A stretch of 64,000 bases of DNA, taken from the NCBI GenBank assembly GCA_031769625.1, contig JAUIMM010002549.1, positions 496,001-560,000 on the forward strand. Direction: 5' to 3'. How positions within the stretch are numbered: position 1 is the stretch's first letter; each line of letters starts with the position of its first letter. The notes under the pieces were generated by a model. That model searched no databases and was not told the DNA's origin. It saw only the letters and a program-made list of their open reading frames with translations. The position numbers and the translations under genes are program-made. The DNA comes from Taudactylus pleione (lineage: Eukaryota > Chordata > Amphibia > Anura > Myobatrachidae). This document shows, piece after piece, positions 51,063-63,882 of this stretch.

Positions 51063-53993
51063 GCTCAAAATTTCACAGAATGTTTTGAAGACCAAGTCCC
51101 ACAAATGTGATGTGAAATGGTTTTTCTACCATGTAGCGTTTAAGAGAAATCAGCAAATGCTCGTTTTAGGCCAAAATGCATTGAATCCAATAGAAACAAA
51201 AGCGCATACTTTGCAATATCTCCTCTTGTAGCAAACACAGACAGCTCAAAATTTCACAGAATGTGTTGAAGACCAAGGTCCACAAATGTGATGTGAAATG
51301 GTTTTTCTCCCATGTTGCATTTAAGAGAAAACAGCAAATGTTCGTTTTAGGCTAAAATGCATTGAAACCAATGGAAACAACAAAAACACATACTTTGTGA
51401 TATCTCCTCTTGTAGGAAACACAGACAGCTCAAAATTTCACAGAATGTGTTGAAAACCAAGGCCCACAAATGTGATGTGAAATGGTTTTTCTCCCATGTT
51501 GCATTTAAGAGAAAACAGCAAATGTTCATTTTTTGCCAGAATGCATTGAAACCAATGGAAACAACAAAACACATATTTTGTGATATCTCCTCTTCTAGAG
51601 AACACAGACAGCTCAAAATTACACAGAATGCATTGAAGACCAAGGTCCACAAATGTGATTTGAAATGACTTTTCTCCCATGTTGCGTTTAAGAGAAAACA
51701 GCAAATTCTCGTTTTAGGCCAAAATGCATTGAAACCAATGGAAACAATAAAAGCGCATTCTTTGTGATATTTCCTCCTATAGCAAACACAGACAGCTCAA
51801 AATTTCACAGAATGTGTTGAAGACCAAGGCCCACAAGTGTGATGTGAAATGGTTTTTCTCCCATGTTGCGTTTAAGAGAAAACAGGAAATGCTAATTTTA
51901 AGCCAGAATTCATTGAACCCAATGGAAACAACAAAAGTGAATACTTTGCGATATCTCCTCTTGTAGCAAACACAGACAGCTCAAAATTTCACAGAATGTT
52001 TTGAAGACCAAGTCCCACAAATGTGATGTGAAATGGTTTTTCTACCATGTAGCATTTAAGAGAAAACAGCAAATGCTCATTTTATGCCGAAATGCATTGA
52101 AACCAATGGAGAGAAAAGCACATACTTTGCAATATCTCCTCTTGTAGCAAACACAGACAGCTCAAAATTTCACAGAATGTGTTGAAGACCAAGGCCCACA
52201 AATGTGATTAGAAATGGTCTTTCTCCCATTTTGCATTTAAGAGAAAACAGCAAATGCTCGTTTTAGGCTAAAATGCATTGAAACCAATGGAAACAACAAA
52301 AACACATATTTTGTGATATCTCCTCTTGTAGAAAACACAGACAGCTCAAAATTACACAGAATGCGTTGAAGACCAAGGCCCACAAATGTGATGTGAAATG
52401 GCTTTTCTCCCATGTTGCATTTAAGAGAAAACAGCAAATGCTCGTTTTAGGCCAATATGCATTGAAACCAATGGAAACAACAAAAGCGCATTTTTTGTGA
52501 TATTTCCTCCTATAGCAAACACAGACAGCTCAAAATTTCACAGAATGTGTTGAAGACCAAAGCCCACAAGTGTGATGTGAAATGGTTTTTCTCCCATGTT
52601 GCGTTTAAGAGAAAACAGCAAATGCTCGTTTTAGGCCAAAATGCATTGAAACCAATGGAATCAACAAAAATGCATACTTTGTGATATCTCCTCTTGTAGC
52701 AAACACAGACAGCTCAAAATTTCACAGAATGTGTTGAAGACCAAAGCCCACAAATGTGATGTGAAATGGTTTTTCTACCATGTAGCGTTTAAGAGAAATC
52801 AGCAAATGCTCATTTTAGGCCAAAATGCATTGAAACCAATGGTAACAAAAGCGCATACTTTGCAATATCTCCTCTTGTAGCAAAGACAGACAGCTCAAAA
52901 TTTCACAGAATGTGTTGAAGACCAAGGCCCACAAATGTGATGTGAAATGGTTTTTCTCCCATGTTGCATTTAAGAGAAAACAGCAAATGCTCGTTTTAGG
53001 CTAAAATGCATTGAAACCAATGGAAACAACAAAAACACATACTTTGTGATATCTCCTCTTGTATGAAACACAGACAGCTCAAAATTTCACAGAATGTGTT
53101 GAAAACCAAGGCCCACAAATGTGATGTGAAATGGTTTTTCTCCCATGTTGCATTTAAGAGAAAACAGCAAATGTTCATTTTTTGCCAGAATGCATTGAAA
53201 CCAATGGAAACAACAAAAGTGCATACTTTGCGATATCTACTCTTGTAGCAAACACAGACAGCTCAAAATTTCACAGAATGTTTTGAAGACCAAGTCCCAC
53301 AAATGTGATTTTAAATGGTTTTTCTACCATGTAGCATTTAAGAGAAAACAGCAAATGCTTGTTTTAGGCCAAAATGCATTGAAACCAATGGAAATAAAAG
53401 CGCATACTTTGCAATATCTCCTCTTGTAGCAAACACAGACAGCTCAAAATTTCACAGAATGTGTTGAAGACCAAGGCCCACAAATGTGATGTGAAATGGT
53501 CTTTCTCCCATATTGAATTTAAGAGAAAACAGCAAATGCTCGTTTTAGGCTAAAATGCATTGAAACCAATGGAAACAACAAAAACACATATTTTGTAATA
53601 TCTCCTCTTGTAGAAAACACAGACAGCTCAAAATTACACAGAATGCGTTGAAGACCAAGGCCCACAAATGTGATGTTAAAAGGCTTTTCTCCCATGTCGC
53701 ATTTAAGAAAAAACAGCAAATGCTCGTTTTAGGCCAAAAGGCATTGAAACCAATAGAAACAACAAAAGCGCATTTTTTGTGATATTTCCTCCTATAGCAA
53801 ACACAGACAGCTCAAAACTTCTCAGAATGTGTTGAAGACCAAGGCCCACAAGTGTGATGTGAAATGGTTTTTCTCCCATATTGCGTTTAAGAGAAAACAG
53901 CAAATGCTCGTTTTAGGCCAAAATGCATTGAAACCAATGGAATCAACAAAAATGCATACTTTGTGATATCTCCTCTTGTAGCAAACACAGACA
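51063..53993. repeat. 16-mer HOR, copy 5 (2,931 bp)
   Basis: Order C-E-Fg-G-H-I-D-A-B-C-E-Fj-J-K-L-M, colinear with copy 4 at an offset of 29,688 bp. The first C has gttttgaagaccaagtccc (a J or I type left end), suggesting conversion at the entry point. Confidence 0.9.
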
Positions 53994-54906
53994 GCTCAAA
54001 ATTTCACAGAATGTGTTGAAGACCAAAGCCCATAAGTGTGATGTGAAATGGTTTTTCTCCCATGTTGCATTTAAGAGAAAACAGCAAATGCTCGTTTTAG
54101 GCCAAAATGCATTGAAACCAATGGAATCAACAAAAATGCATACTTTGTGATATCTCCTCTTGTAGCAAACACAGACAGCTCAAAATTTCACAGAATGTGT
54201 TGAAGACCAAAGCCCACAAATGTGATGTGAAATGGTTTTTCTACCATGTAGCGTTTAAGAGAAATCAGCAAATGCTCGTTTTAGGCCAAAATGCATTGAA
54301 TCCAATAGAAACAAAAGCGCATACTTTGCAATATCTCCTCTTGTAGCAAACACAGACAGCTCAAAATTCACAGAATGTGTTGAAGACCAAGGTCCACAAA
54401 TGTGATTTGAAATGACTTTTCTCCCATGTTGCGTTTAAGAGAAAACAGCAAATTCTCGTTTTAGGCCAAAATGCATTGAAACCAATGGAAACAATAAAAG
54501 CGCATTCTTTGTGATATTTCCTCCTATAGCAAACACAGACAGCTCAAAATGTCACAGAATGTGTTGAAGACCAAGGCCCACAAGTGTGATGTGAAATGGT
54601 TTTTCTCCCATGTTGCGTTTAATAGAAAACAGCAAATGCTAATTTTAAGCCAGAATTCATTGAACCCAATGGAAACAACAAAAGTGCATACTTTGCGATA
54701 TCTCCTCTTGTAGCAAACACAGACAGCTCAAAATTTCACAGAATGTTTTGAAGACCAAGTCCCACAAATGTGATGTGAAATGGTTTTTCTACCATGTAGC
54801 ATTTAAGAGAAAACAGCAAATGCTCATTTTATGCCGAAATGCATTGAAACCAATGGAGAGAAAAGCACATACTTTGCAATATCTCCTCTTGTAGCAAACA
54901 CAGACA
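53994..54906. repeat. Transition: N, C, E/G hybrid, H, I
   Basis: The monomer at 54359 starts E-like (gttgaagaccaaggtcc), continues as G (gatttgaaatgac, caaattctcg) and lacks one T after the box (183 bp). H (54542) has aatgtcacag and tttaatagaaaac. Confidence 0.82.
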
Positions 54907-57654
54907 GCTCAAAATTTCACAGAATGTGTTGAAGACCAAGGCCCACAAATGTGATTAGAAATGGTCTTTCTCCCATTTTGCATTTAAGAGAAAACAGCAA
55001 ATGCTCGTTTTAGGCTAAAATGCATTGAAACCAATGGAAACAACAAAAACACATATTTTGTGATATCTCCTCTTGTAGAAAACACAGACAGCTCAAAATT
55101 ACACAGAATGCGTTGAAGACCAAGGCCCACAAATGTGATGTGAAATGGCTTTTCTCCCATGTTGCATTTAAGAGAAAACAGCAAATGCTCGTTTTAGGCC
55201 AATATGCATTGAAACCAATGGAAACAACAAAAGCGCATTTTTTGTGATATTTCCTCCTATAGCAAACACAGACAGCTCAAAATTTCACAGAATGTGTTGA
55301 AGACCAAAGCCCACAAGTGTGATGTGAAATGGTTTTTCTCCCATGTTGCGTTTAAGAGAAAACAGCAAATGCTCGTTTTAGGCCAAAATGCATTGAAACC
55401 AATGGAAACAAAAGCGCATACTTTGCAATATCTCCTCTTGTAGCAAACACAGACAGCTCAAAATTTCACAGAATGTGTTGAAGACCAAGGCCAACAAATG
55501 TGATGTGAAATGGTTTTTCTCCCATGTTGCATTTAAGAGAAAACAGCAAATGCTCGTTTTAGGCTAAAATGCATTGAAACCAATGGAAACAACAAAAACA
55601 CATACTTTGTGATATCTCCGCTTGTAGGAAACACAGACAGCTCAAAATTTCACAGAATGTGTTGAAAACCAAGGCCCACAAATGTGATGTGAAATGGTTT
55701 TTTTCCCATGTTGCATTTAAGAGAAAACAGCAAATGTTCATTTTTTGTCAGAATGCATTGAAACCAATGGAAACAACAAAAGTGCATACTTTGCGATATC
55801 TACTCTTGTAGCAAACACAGACAGCTCAAAATTTCACAGAATGTTTTGAAGACCAAGTCCCACAAATGTGATTTTAAATGGTTTTTCTACCATGTAGCGT
55901 TTAAGAGAAAACAGCAAATGCTTGTTTTAGGCCAAAATGCATTGAAACCAATGGAAATTAAAAGCGCATACTTTGCAATATCTCCTCTTGTAGCAAACAC
56001 AGACAGCTCAAAATTTCACAGAATGTGTTGAAGACCAAGGCCCACAAGTGTGATGTGAAATGGTTTTTCTCCCATGTTGCGTTTAAGAGAAAACAGCAAA
56101 TGCTAATTTTAAGCCAGAATTCATTGAACCCAATGGAAACAACAAAAGTGCATACTTTGCGATATCTCCTCTTGTAGCAAACACAGACAGCTCAAAATTT
56201 CACAGAATGTTTTGAAGACCAAGTCCCACAAATGTGATGTGAAATGGTTTTTCTACCATGTAGCATTTAAGAGAAAACAGCAAATGCTCATTTTATGCTG
56301 AAATGCATTGAAACCAATGGAGAGAAAAGCACATACTTTGCAATATCTCCTCTTGTAGCAAACACAGACAGCTCAAAATTTCACAGAATGTGTTGAAGAC
56401 CAAGGCCCACAAATGTGATTAGAAATGGTCTTTCTCCCATTTTGCATTTAAGAGAAAACAGCAAATGCTCGTTTTAGGCCAAAATGCATTGAAACCAATG
56501 GAAACAACAAAAACACATATTTTGTGATATCTCCTCTTGTAGAAAACACAGACAGCTCAAAATTACACAGAATGCGTTGAAGACCAAGGCCCACAAATGT
56601 GATGTGAAATGGTTTTTCTCCCATGTTGTGTTTAAGAGAAAACAGCAAATGCTCGTTTTAGGCCAATATGCATTGAAACCAATGGAAACAACAAAAGCGC
56701 ATTTTTTGTGATATTTCCTCCTATAGCAAACACAGACAGCTCAAAATTTCACAGAATGTGTTGAAGACCAAAGCCCACAAGGGTGATGTGAAATGGTTTT
56801 TCTCCCATGTTGCGTTTAAGAGAAAACAGCAAATGCTCGTTTTAGGCCAAAATGCATTGAAACCAATGGAATCAACAAAAACACATACTTTGTGATATCT
56901 CCTCTTGTAGGAAACACAGACAGCTCAAAATTTCACAGAATGTGTTGAAAACCAAGGCCCACAAATGTGATGTGAAATGGTTTTTCTCCCATGTTGCATT
57001 TAAGAGAAAACAGCAAATGTTCATTTTTTGCCAGAATGCATTGAAACCAATGGAAACAACAAAACACATATTTTGTGATATCTCCTCTTCTAGAGAACAC
57101 AGACAGCTCAAAATTACACAGAATGCATTGAAGACCAAGGTCCACAAATGTGATTTGAAATGACTTTTCTCCCATGTTGCGTTTAAGAGAAAACAGCAAA
57201 TTCTCGTTTTAGGCCAAAATGCATTGAAACCAATGGAAACAATAAAAGCGCATTCTTTGTGATATTTCCTCCTATAGCAAACACAGACAGCTCAAAATTT
57301 CACAGAATGTGTTGAAGACCAAGGCCCACAAGTGTGATGTGAAATGGTTTTTCTCCCATGTTGCGTTTAAGAGAAAACAGCAAATGCTAATTTTAAGCCA
57401 GAATTCATTGAACCCAATGGAAACAACAAAAGTGCATACTTTGCGATATCTCCTCTTGTAGCAAACACAGACAGCTCAAAATTTCACAGAATGTTTTGAA
57501 GACCAAGTCCCACAAATGTGATGTGAAATGGTTTTTCTACCATGTAGCATTTAAGAGAAAACAGCAAATGCTCATTTTATGCCAAAATGCATTGAAACCA
57601 ATGGAGAGAAAAGCACATACTTTGCAATATCTCCTCTTGTAGCAAACACAGACA
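54907..57654. repeat. 15-mer HOR, copy 1 (2,748 bp)
   Basis: Order D-A-B/C-E-Fj-J-H-I-D-A-B/E-Fg-G-H-I. B/C (55275) has a B left half and a C right end, so it is 181 bp. J (55824) has one extra T (ggaaattaaaagcg). Repeats downstream at a 2,748-bp offset. Confidence 0.86.
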
Positions 57655-59669
57655 GCTCAAAATTTCACAGAATGTGTTGAAGACCAAGGCCCACAAATGT
57701 GATTAGAAATGGTCTTTCTCCCATTTTGCATTTAAGAGAAAACAGCAAATGCTCGTTTTAGGCTAAAATGCATTGAAACCAATGGAAACAACAAAAACAC
57801 ATATTTTGTGATATCTCCTCTTGTAGAAAACACAGACAGCTCAAAATTACACAGAATGCGTTGAAGACCAAGGCCCACAAATGTGATGTGAAATGGCTTT
57901 TCTCCCATGTTGCATTTAAGAGAAAACAGCAAATGCTCGTTTTAGGCCAATATGCATTGAAACCAATGGAAACAACAAAAGCGCATTTTTTGTGATATTT
58001 CCTCCTATAGCAAACACAGACAGCTCAAAATTTCACAGAATGTGTTGAAGACCAAAGCCCACAAGTGTGATGTGAAATGGTTTTTCTCCCATGTTGCGTT
58101 TAAGAGAAAACAGCAAATGCTCGTTTTAGGCCAAAATGCATTGAAACCAATGGAAACAAAAGCGCATACTTTGCAATATCTCCTCTTGTAGCAAACACAG
58201 ACAGCTCAAAATTTCACAGAATGTGTTGAAGACCAAGGCCAACAAATGTGATGTGAAATGGTTTTTCTCCCATGTTGCATTTAAGAGAAAACAGCAAATG
58301 CTCGTTTTAGGCTAAAATGCATTGAAACCAATGGAAACAACAAAAACACATACTTTGTGATATCTCCGCTTGTAGGAAACACAGACAGCTCAAAATTTCA
58401 CAGAATGTGTTGAAAACCAAGGCCCACAAATGTGATGTGAAATGGTTTTTTTCCCATGTTGCATTTAAGAGAAAACAGCAAATGTTCATTTTTTGCCAGA
58501 ATGCATTGAAACCAATGGAAACAACAAAAGTGCATGCTTTGCGATATCTACTCTTGTAGCAAACACAGACAGCTCAAAATTTCACAGAATGTTTTGAAGA
58601 CCAAGTCCCACAAATGTGATTTTAAATGGTTTTTCTACCATGTAGCGTTTAAGAGAAAACAGCAAATGCTTGTTTTAGGCCAAAATGCATTGAAACCAAT
58701 GGAAATAAAAGCGCATACTTTGCAATATCTCCTCTTGTAGCAAACACAGACGGCTCAAAATTTCACAGAATGTGTTGAAGACCAAGGCCCACAAGTGTGA
58801 TGTGAAATGGTTTTTCTCCCATGTTGCGTTTAAGAGAAAACAGCAAATGCTAATTTTAAGCCAGAATTCATTGAACCCAATGGAAACAACAAAAGTGCAT
58901 ACTTTGCGATATCTCCTCTTGTAGCAAACACAGACAGCTCAAAATTTCACAGAATGTTTTGAAGACCAAGTCCCACAAATGTGATGTGAAATGGTTTTTC
59001 TACCATGTAGCATTTAAGAGAAAACAGCAAATGCTCATTTTATGCCGAAATGCATTGAAACCAATGGAGAGAAAAGCACATACTTTGCAATATCTCCTCT
59101 TGTAGCAAACACAGACAGCTCAAAATTTCACAGAATGTGTTGAAGACCAAGGCCCACAAATGTGATTAGAAATGGTCTTTCTCCCATTTTGCATTTAAGA
59201 GAAAACACCAAATGCTCGTTTTAGGCCAAAATGCATTGAAACCAATGGAAACAACAAAAACACATATTTTGTGATATCTCCTCTTGTAGAAAACACAGAC
59301 AGCTCAAAATTACACAGAATGCGTTGAAGACCAAGGCCCACAAATGTGATGTGAAATGGCTTTTCTCCCATGTTGCATTTAAGAGAAAACAGCAAATGCT
59401 CGTTTTAGGCCAATATGCATTGAAACCAATGGAAACAACAAAAGCGCATTTTTTGTGATATTTCCTCCTATAGCAAACACAGACAGCTCAAAATTTCACA
59501 GAATGTGTTGAAGACCAAAGCCCACAAGGGTGATGTGAAATGGTTTTTCTCCCATGTTGCGTTTAAGAGAAAACAGCAAATGCTCGTTTTAGGCCAAAAT
59601 GCATTGAAACCAATGGAATCAACAAAAATGCATACTTTGTGATATCTCCTCTTGTAGCAAACATAGACA
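57655..59669. repeat. 15-mer HOR, copy 2, first 11 monomers
   Basis: Order D-A-B/C-E-Fj-J-H-I-D-A-B. It shares with copy 1 the rare B/C hybrid, ggccaacaaatgtg, atctccgcttgtagg and cacaagggtgatg. After B at 59486 the order leaves the 15-mer. Confidence 0.85.
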
Positions 59670-61129
59670 GCTCAAAATTTCACAGAATGTGTTGAAGACC
59701 AAAGCCCACAAATGTGATGTGAAATGGTTTTTCAACCATGTAGCATTTAAGAGAAATCAGCAAATGCTTGTTTTAGGCCAAAATGCATTGAATCCAATGG
59801 AAACAAAAGCGCATACTTTGCAATATCTCCTCTAGTAGCAAACACAGACAGCTCAAAATTTCAGAGAATGTGTTGAAAACCAAGGCCCACAAATGTGATG
59901 TGAAATGGTTTTTCTCCCATGTTGCATTTAAGAGAAAACAGCAAATGCTCGTTTTAGGCTAAAATGCATTGAAACCAATGGAAACAACAAAAACACATAC
60001 TTTGTGATATCTCCTCTTGTAGGAAACACAGACAGCTCAAAATTTCACAGAATGTGTTGAAGACCAAAGCCCACAAATGTGATGTGAAATGGTTTTTCAA
60101 CCATGTAGCATTTAAGAGAAATCAGCAAATGCTCGTTTTAGGCCAAAATGCATTGAATCCAATGGAAACAAAAGCGCATACTTTGCAATATCTCCTCAAG
60201 TAGCAAACACAGACAGCTCAAAATTTCACATAATGTGTTGAAAACCAAGGCCCACAAATGTGATGTGAAATGGTTTTTCTCCCATGTTGCATTTAAGAGA
60301 AAACAGCAAATGCTCGTTTTAGGCTAAAATGCATTGAAACCAATGGAAACAACAAAAACACATACTTTGTGATTTCTCCTCTTGTAGGAAACATAGACAG
60401 CTCAAAATTTCACAGAATGTGTTGAAAACCAAGGCCCACAAATGTGATGTGAAATGGTTTTTCTCCCATGTTGCATTTAAGAGAAAACAGCAAATGTTCA
60501 TTTTTTGCCAGAATGCATTGAAACCAATGGAAACAACAAAAGTGCATACTTTGCGATATCTACTCTTGTAGCAAACACAGACAGCTCAAAATTTCACAGA
60601 ATGTTTTGAAGACCAAGTCCCACAAATGTGATTTTAAATGGTTTTTCTACCATGTAGCGTTTAAGAGAAAACAGCAAATGCTTGTTTTAGGCCAAAACGC
60701 ATTGAAACCAATGGAAATAAAAGCGCATACTTTGCAATATCTCCTCTTGTAGCAAACACAGACAGCTCAAAATTTCACAGAATGTGTTGAAGACCAAGGC
60801 CCACAAGTGTGATGTGAAATGGTTTTTCTCCCATGTTGCGTTTAAGAGAAAACAGCAAATGCTAATTTTAAGCCAGAATTCATTGAACCCAATGGAAACA
60901 ACAAAAGTGCATACTTTGCGATATCTCCTCTTGTAGCAAACACAGACAGCTCAAAATTTCACAGAATGTTTTGAAGACCAAGTCCCACAAATGTGATGTG
61001 AAATGGTTTTTCTACCATGTAGCATTTAAGAGAAAACAGCAAATGCTCATTTTATGCCAAAATGCATTGAAACCAATGGAGAGAAAAGCACATACTTTGC
61101 AATATCTCCTCTTGTAGCAAACACAGACA
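59670..61129. repeat. C-E-C-E-Fj-J-H-I block with a dimer duplication
   Basis: C-E at 59670-60034 and C-E at 60035-60399 are a 365-bp dimer duplication. Both C monomers carry ttcaaccatgtagc, which I saw only at these two sites. The class 3 and class 4 monomers were copied together, keeping the backbone phase. Confidence 0.85.
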
Positions 61130-63882
61130 GCTCAAAATTTCACAGAATGTGTTGAAGACCAAGGCCCACAAATGTGATTAGAAATGGTCTTTCTCCCATT
61201 TTGCATTTAAGAGAAAACAGCAAATGCTCGTTTTAGGCCAAAATGCATTGAAACCAATGGAAACAACAAAAACACATATTTTGTGATATCTCCTCTTGTA
61301 GAAAACACAGACAGCTCAAAATTACACAGAATGCGTTGAAGACCAAGGCCCACAAATGTGATGTGAAATGGCTTTTCTCCCATGTTGCATTTAAGAGAAA
61401 ACAGCAAATGCTCGTTTTAGGCCAATATGCATTGAAACCAATGGAAACAACAAAAGCGCATTTTTTGTGATATTTCCTCCTATAGCAAACACAGACAGCT
61501 CAAAATTTCACAGAATGTGTTGAAGACCAAAGCCCACAAGTGTGATGTGAAATGGTTTTTCTCCCATGTTGCGTTTAAGAGAAAACAGCAAATGCTCGTT
61601 TTAGGCCAAAATGCATTGAAACCAATGGAATCAACAAAAATGCATACTTTGTGATATCTCCTCTTGTAGCAAACACAGACAGCTCAAAATTTCACAGAAT
61701 GTGTAGAAGACCAAAGCCCACAAATGTGATGTGAAATGGTTTTTCTACCATGTAGCGTTTAAGAGAAATCATCAAATGCTCATTTTAGGCCAAAATGCAT
61801 TGAAACCAATGGTAACAAAAGCGCATACTTTGCAATATCTCCTCTTGTAGCAAACACAGACAGCTCAAAATTTCACAGAATGTGTTGAAGACCAAAGCCC
61901 ACAAGGGTGATGTGAAATGGTTTTTCTCCCATGTTGCGTTTAAGAGAAAACAGCAAATGCTCGTTTTAGGCCAAAATGCATTGAAACCAATGGAATCAAC
62001 AAAAATGCATACTTTGTGATATCTCCTCTTGTAGCAAACACAGACAGCTCAAAATTTCACAGAATGTGTTGAAGACCAAGGCCAACAAATGTGATGTGAA
62101 ATGGTTTTTCTCCCATGTTGCATTTAAGAGAAAACAGCAAATGCTCGTTTTAGGCTAAAATGCATTGAAACCAATGGAAACAACAAAAACACATACTTTG
62201 TGATATCTCCGCTTGTGGGAAACACAGACAGCTCAAAATTTCACAGAATGTGTTGAAAACCAAGGCCCACAAATGTGATGTGAAAAGGTTTTTTTCCCAT
62301 GTTGCATTTAAGAGAAAACAGCAAATGTTCATTTTTTGCCAGAATGCATTGAAACCAATGGAAACAACAAAAGTGCATACTTTGCGATATCTACTCTTGT
62401 AGCAAACACAGACAGCTCAAAATTTCACAGAATGTTTTGAAGACCAAGTCCCACAAATGTGATTTTAAATGGTTTTTCTACCATGTAGCATTTAAGAGAA
62501 AACAGCAAATGCTCATTTTATGCCGAAATGCATTGAAACCAATGGAGAGAAAAGCACATACTTTGCAATATCTCCTCTTGTAGCAAACACAGACAGCTCA
62601 AAATTTCACAGAATGTGTTGAAGACCAAGGCCCACAAATGTGATTAGAAATGGTCTTTCTCCCATTTTGCATTTAAGAGAAAACAGCAAATGCTCGTTTT
62701 AGGCCAAAATGCATTGAAACCAATGGAAACAACAAAAACACATATTTTGTGATATCTCCTCTTGTAGAAAACACAGACAGCTCAAAATTACACAGAATGC
62801 GTTGAAGACCAAGGCCCACAAATGTGATGTGAAATGGTTTTTCTCCCATGTTGTGTTTAAGAGAAAACAGCAAATGCTCGTTTTAGGCCAATATGCATTG
62901 AAACCAATGGAAACAACAAAAGCGCATTTTTTGTGATATTTCCTCCTATAGCAAACACAGACAGCTCAAAATTTCACAGAATGTGTTGAAGACCAAAGCC
63001 CACAAGGGTGATGTGAAATGGTTTTTCTCCCATGTTGCGTTTAAGAGAAAACAGCAAATGCTCGTTTTAGGCCAAAATGCATTGAAACCAATGGAATCAA
63101 CAAAAATGCATACTTTGTGATATCTCCTCTTGTAGCAAACACAGACAGCTCAAAATTTCACAGAATGTGTTGAAGACCAAGGCCAACAAATGTGATGTGA
63201 AATGGTTTTTCTCCCATGTTGCATTTAAGAGAAAACAGCAAATGCTAGTTTTAGGCTAAAATGCATTGAAACCAATGGAAACAACAAAAACACATACTTT
63301 GTGATATCTCCTCTTGTAGGAAACACAGACAGCTCAAAATTTCACAGAATGTGTTGAAAACCAAGGCCCACAAATGTGATGTGAAATGGTTTTTCTCCCA
63401 TGTTGCATTTAAGAGAAAACAGCAAATGTTCATTTTTTGCCAGAATGCATTGAAACCAATGGAAACAACAAAACACATATTTTGTGATATCTCCTCTTCT
63501 AGAGAACACAGACAGCTCAAAATTACACAGAATGCATTGAAGACCAAGGTCCACAAATGTGATTTGAAATGACTTTTCTCCCATGTTGCGTTTAAGAGAA
63601 AACAGCAAATTCTCGTTTTAGGCCAAAATGCATTGAAACCAATGGAAACAATAAAAGCGCATTCTTTGTGATATTTCCACCTATAGCAAACACAGACAGC
63701 TCAAAATTTCACAGAATGTGTTGAAGACCAAGGCCCACAAGTGTGATGTGAAATGGTTTTTCTCCCATGTTGCGTTTAAGAGAAAACAGCAAATGCTAAT
63801 TTTAAGCCAGAATTCATTGAACCCAATGGAAACAACAAAAGTGCATACTTTGCGATATCTCCTCTTGTAGCAAACACAGACA
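61130..63882. repeat. Mosaic block D-A-B-C-B-E-Fj-J/I-D-A-B-E-Fg-G-H
   Basis: Assembled from pieces seen elsewhere. The monomer at 62415 has a J left half and an I right half (ctcattttatgcc, ggagagaaaagcac). 62596-63882 resembles 56371-57473 (D-A-B-Fg-G-H) with one extra E monomer. Private changes include atctccgcttgtggg near 62210 and gctagttttagg near 63245. Confidence 0.82.
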
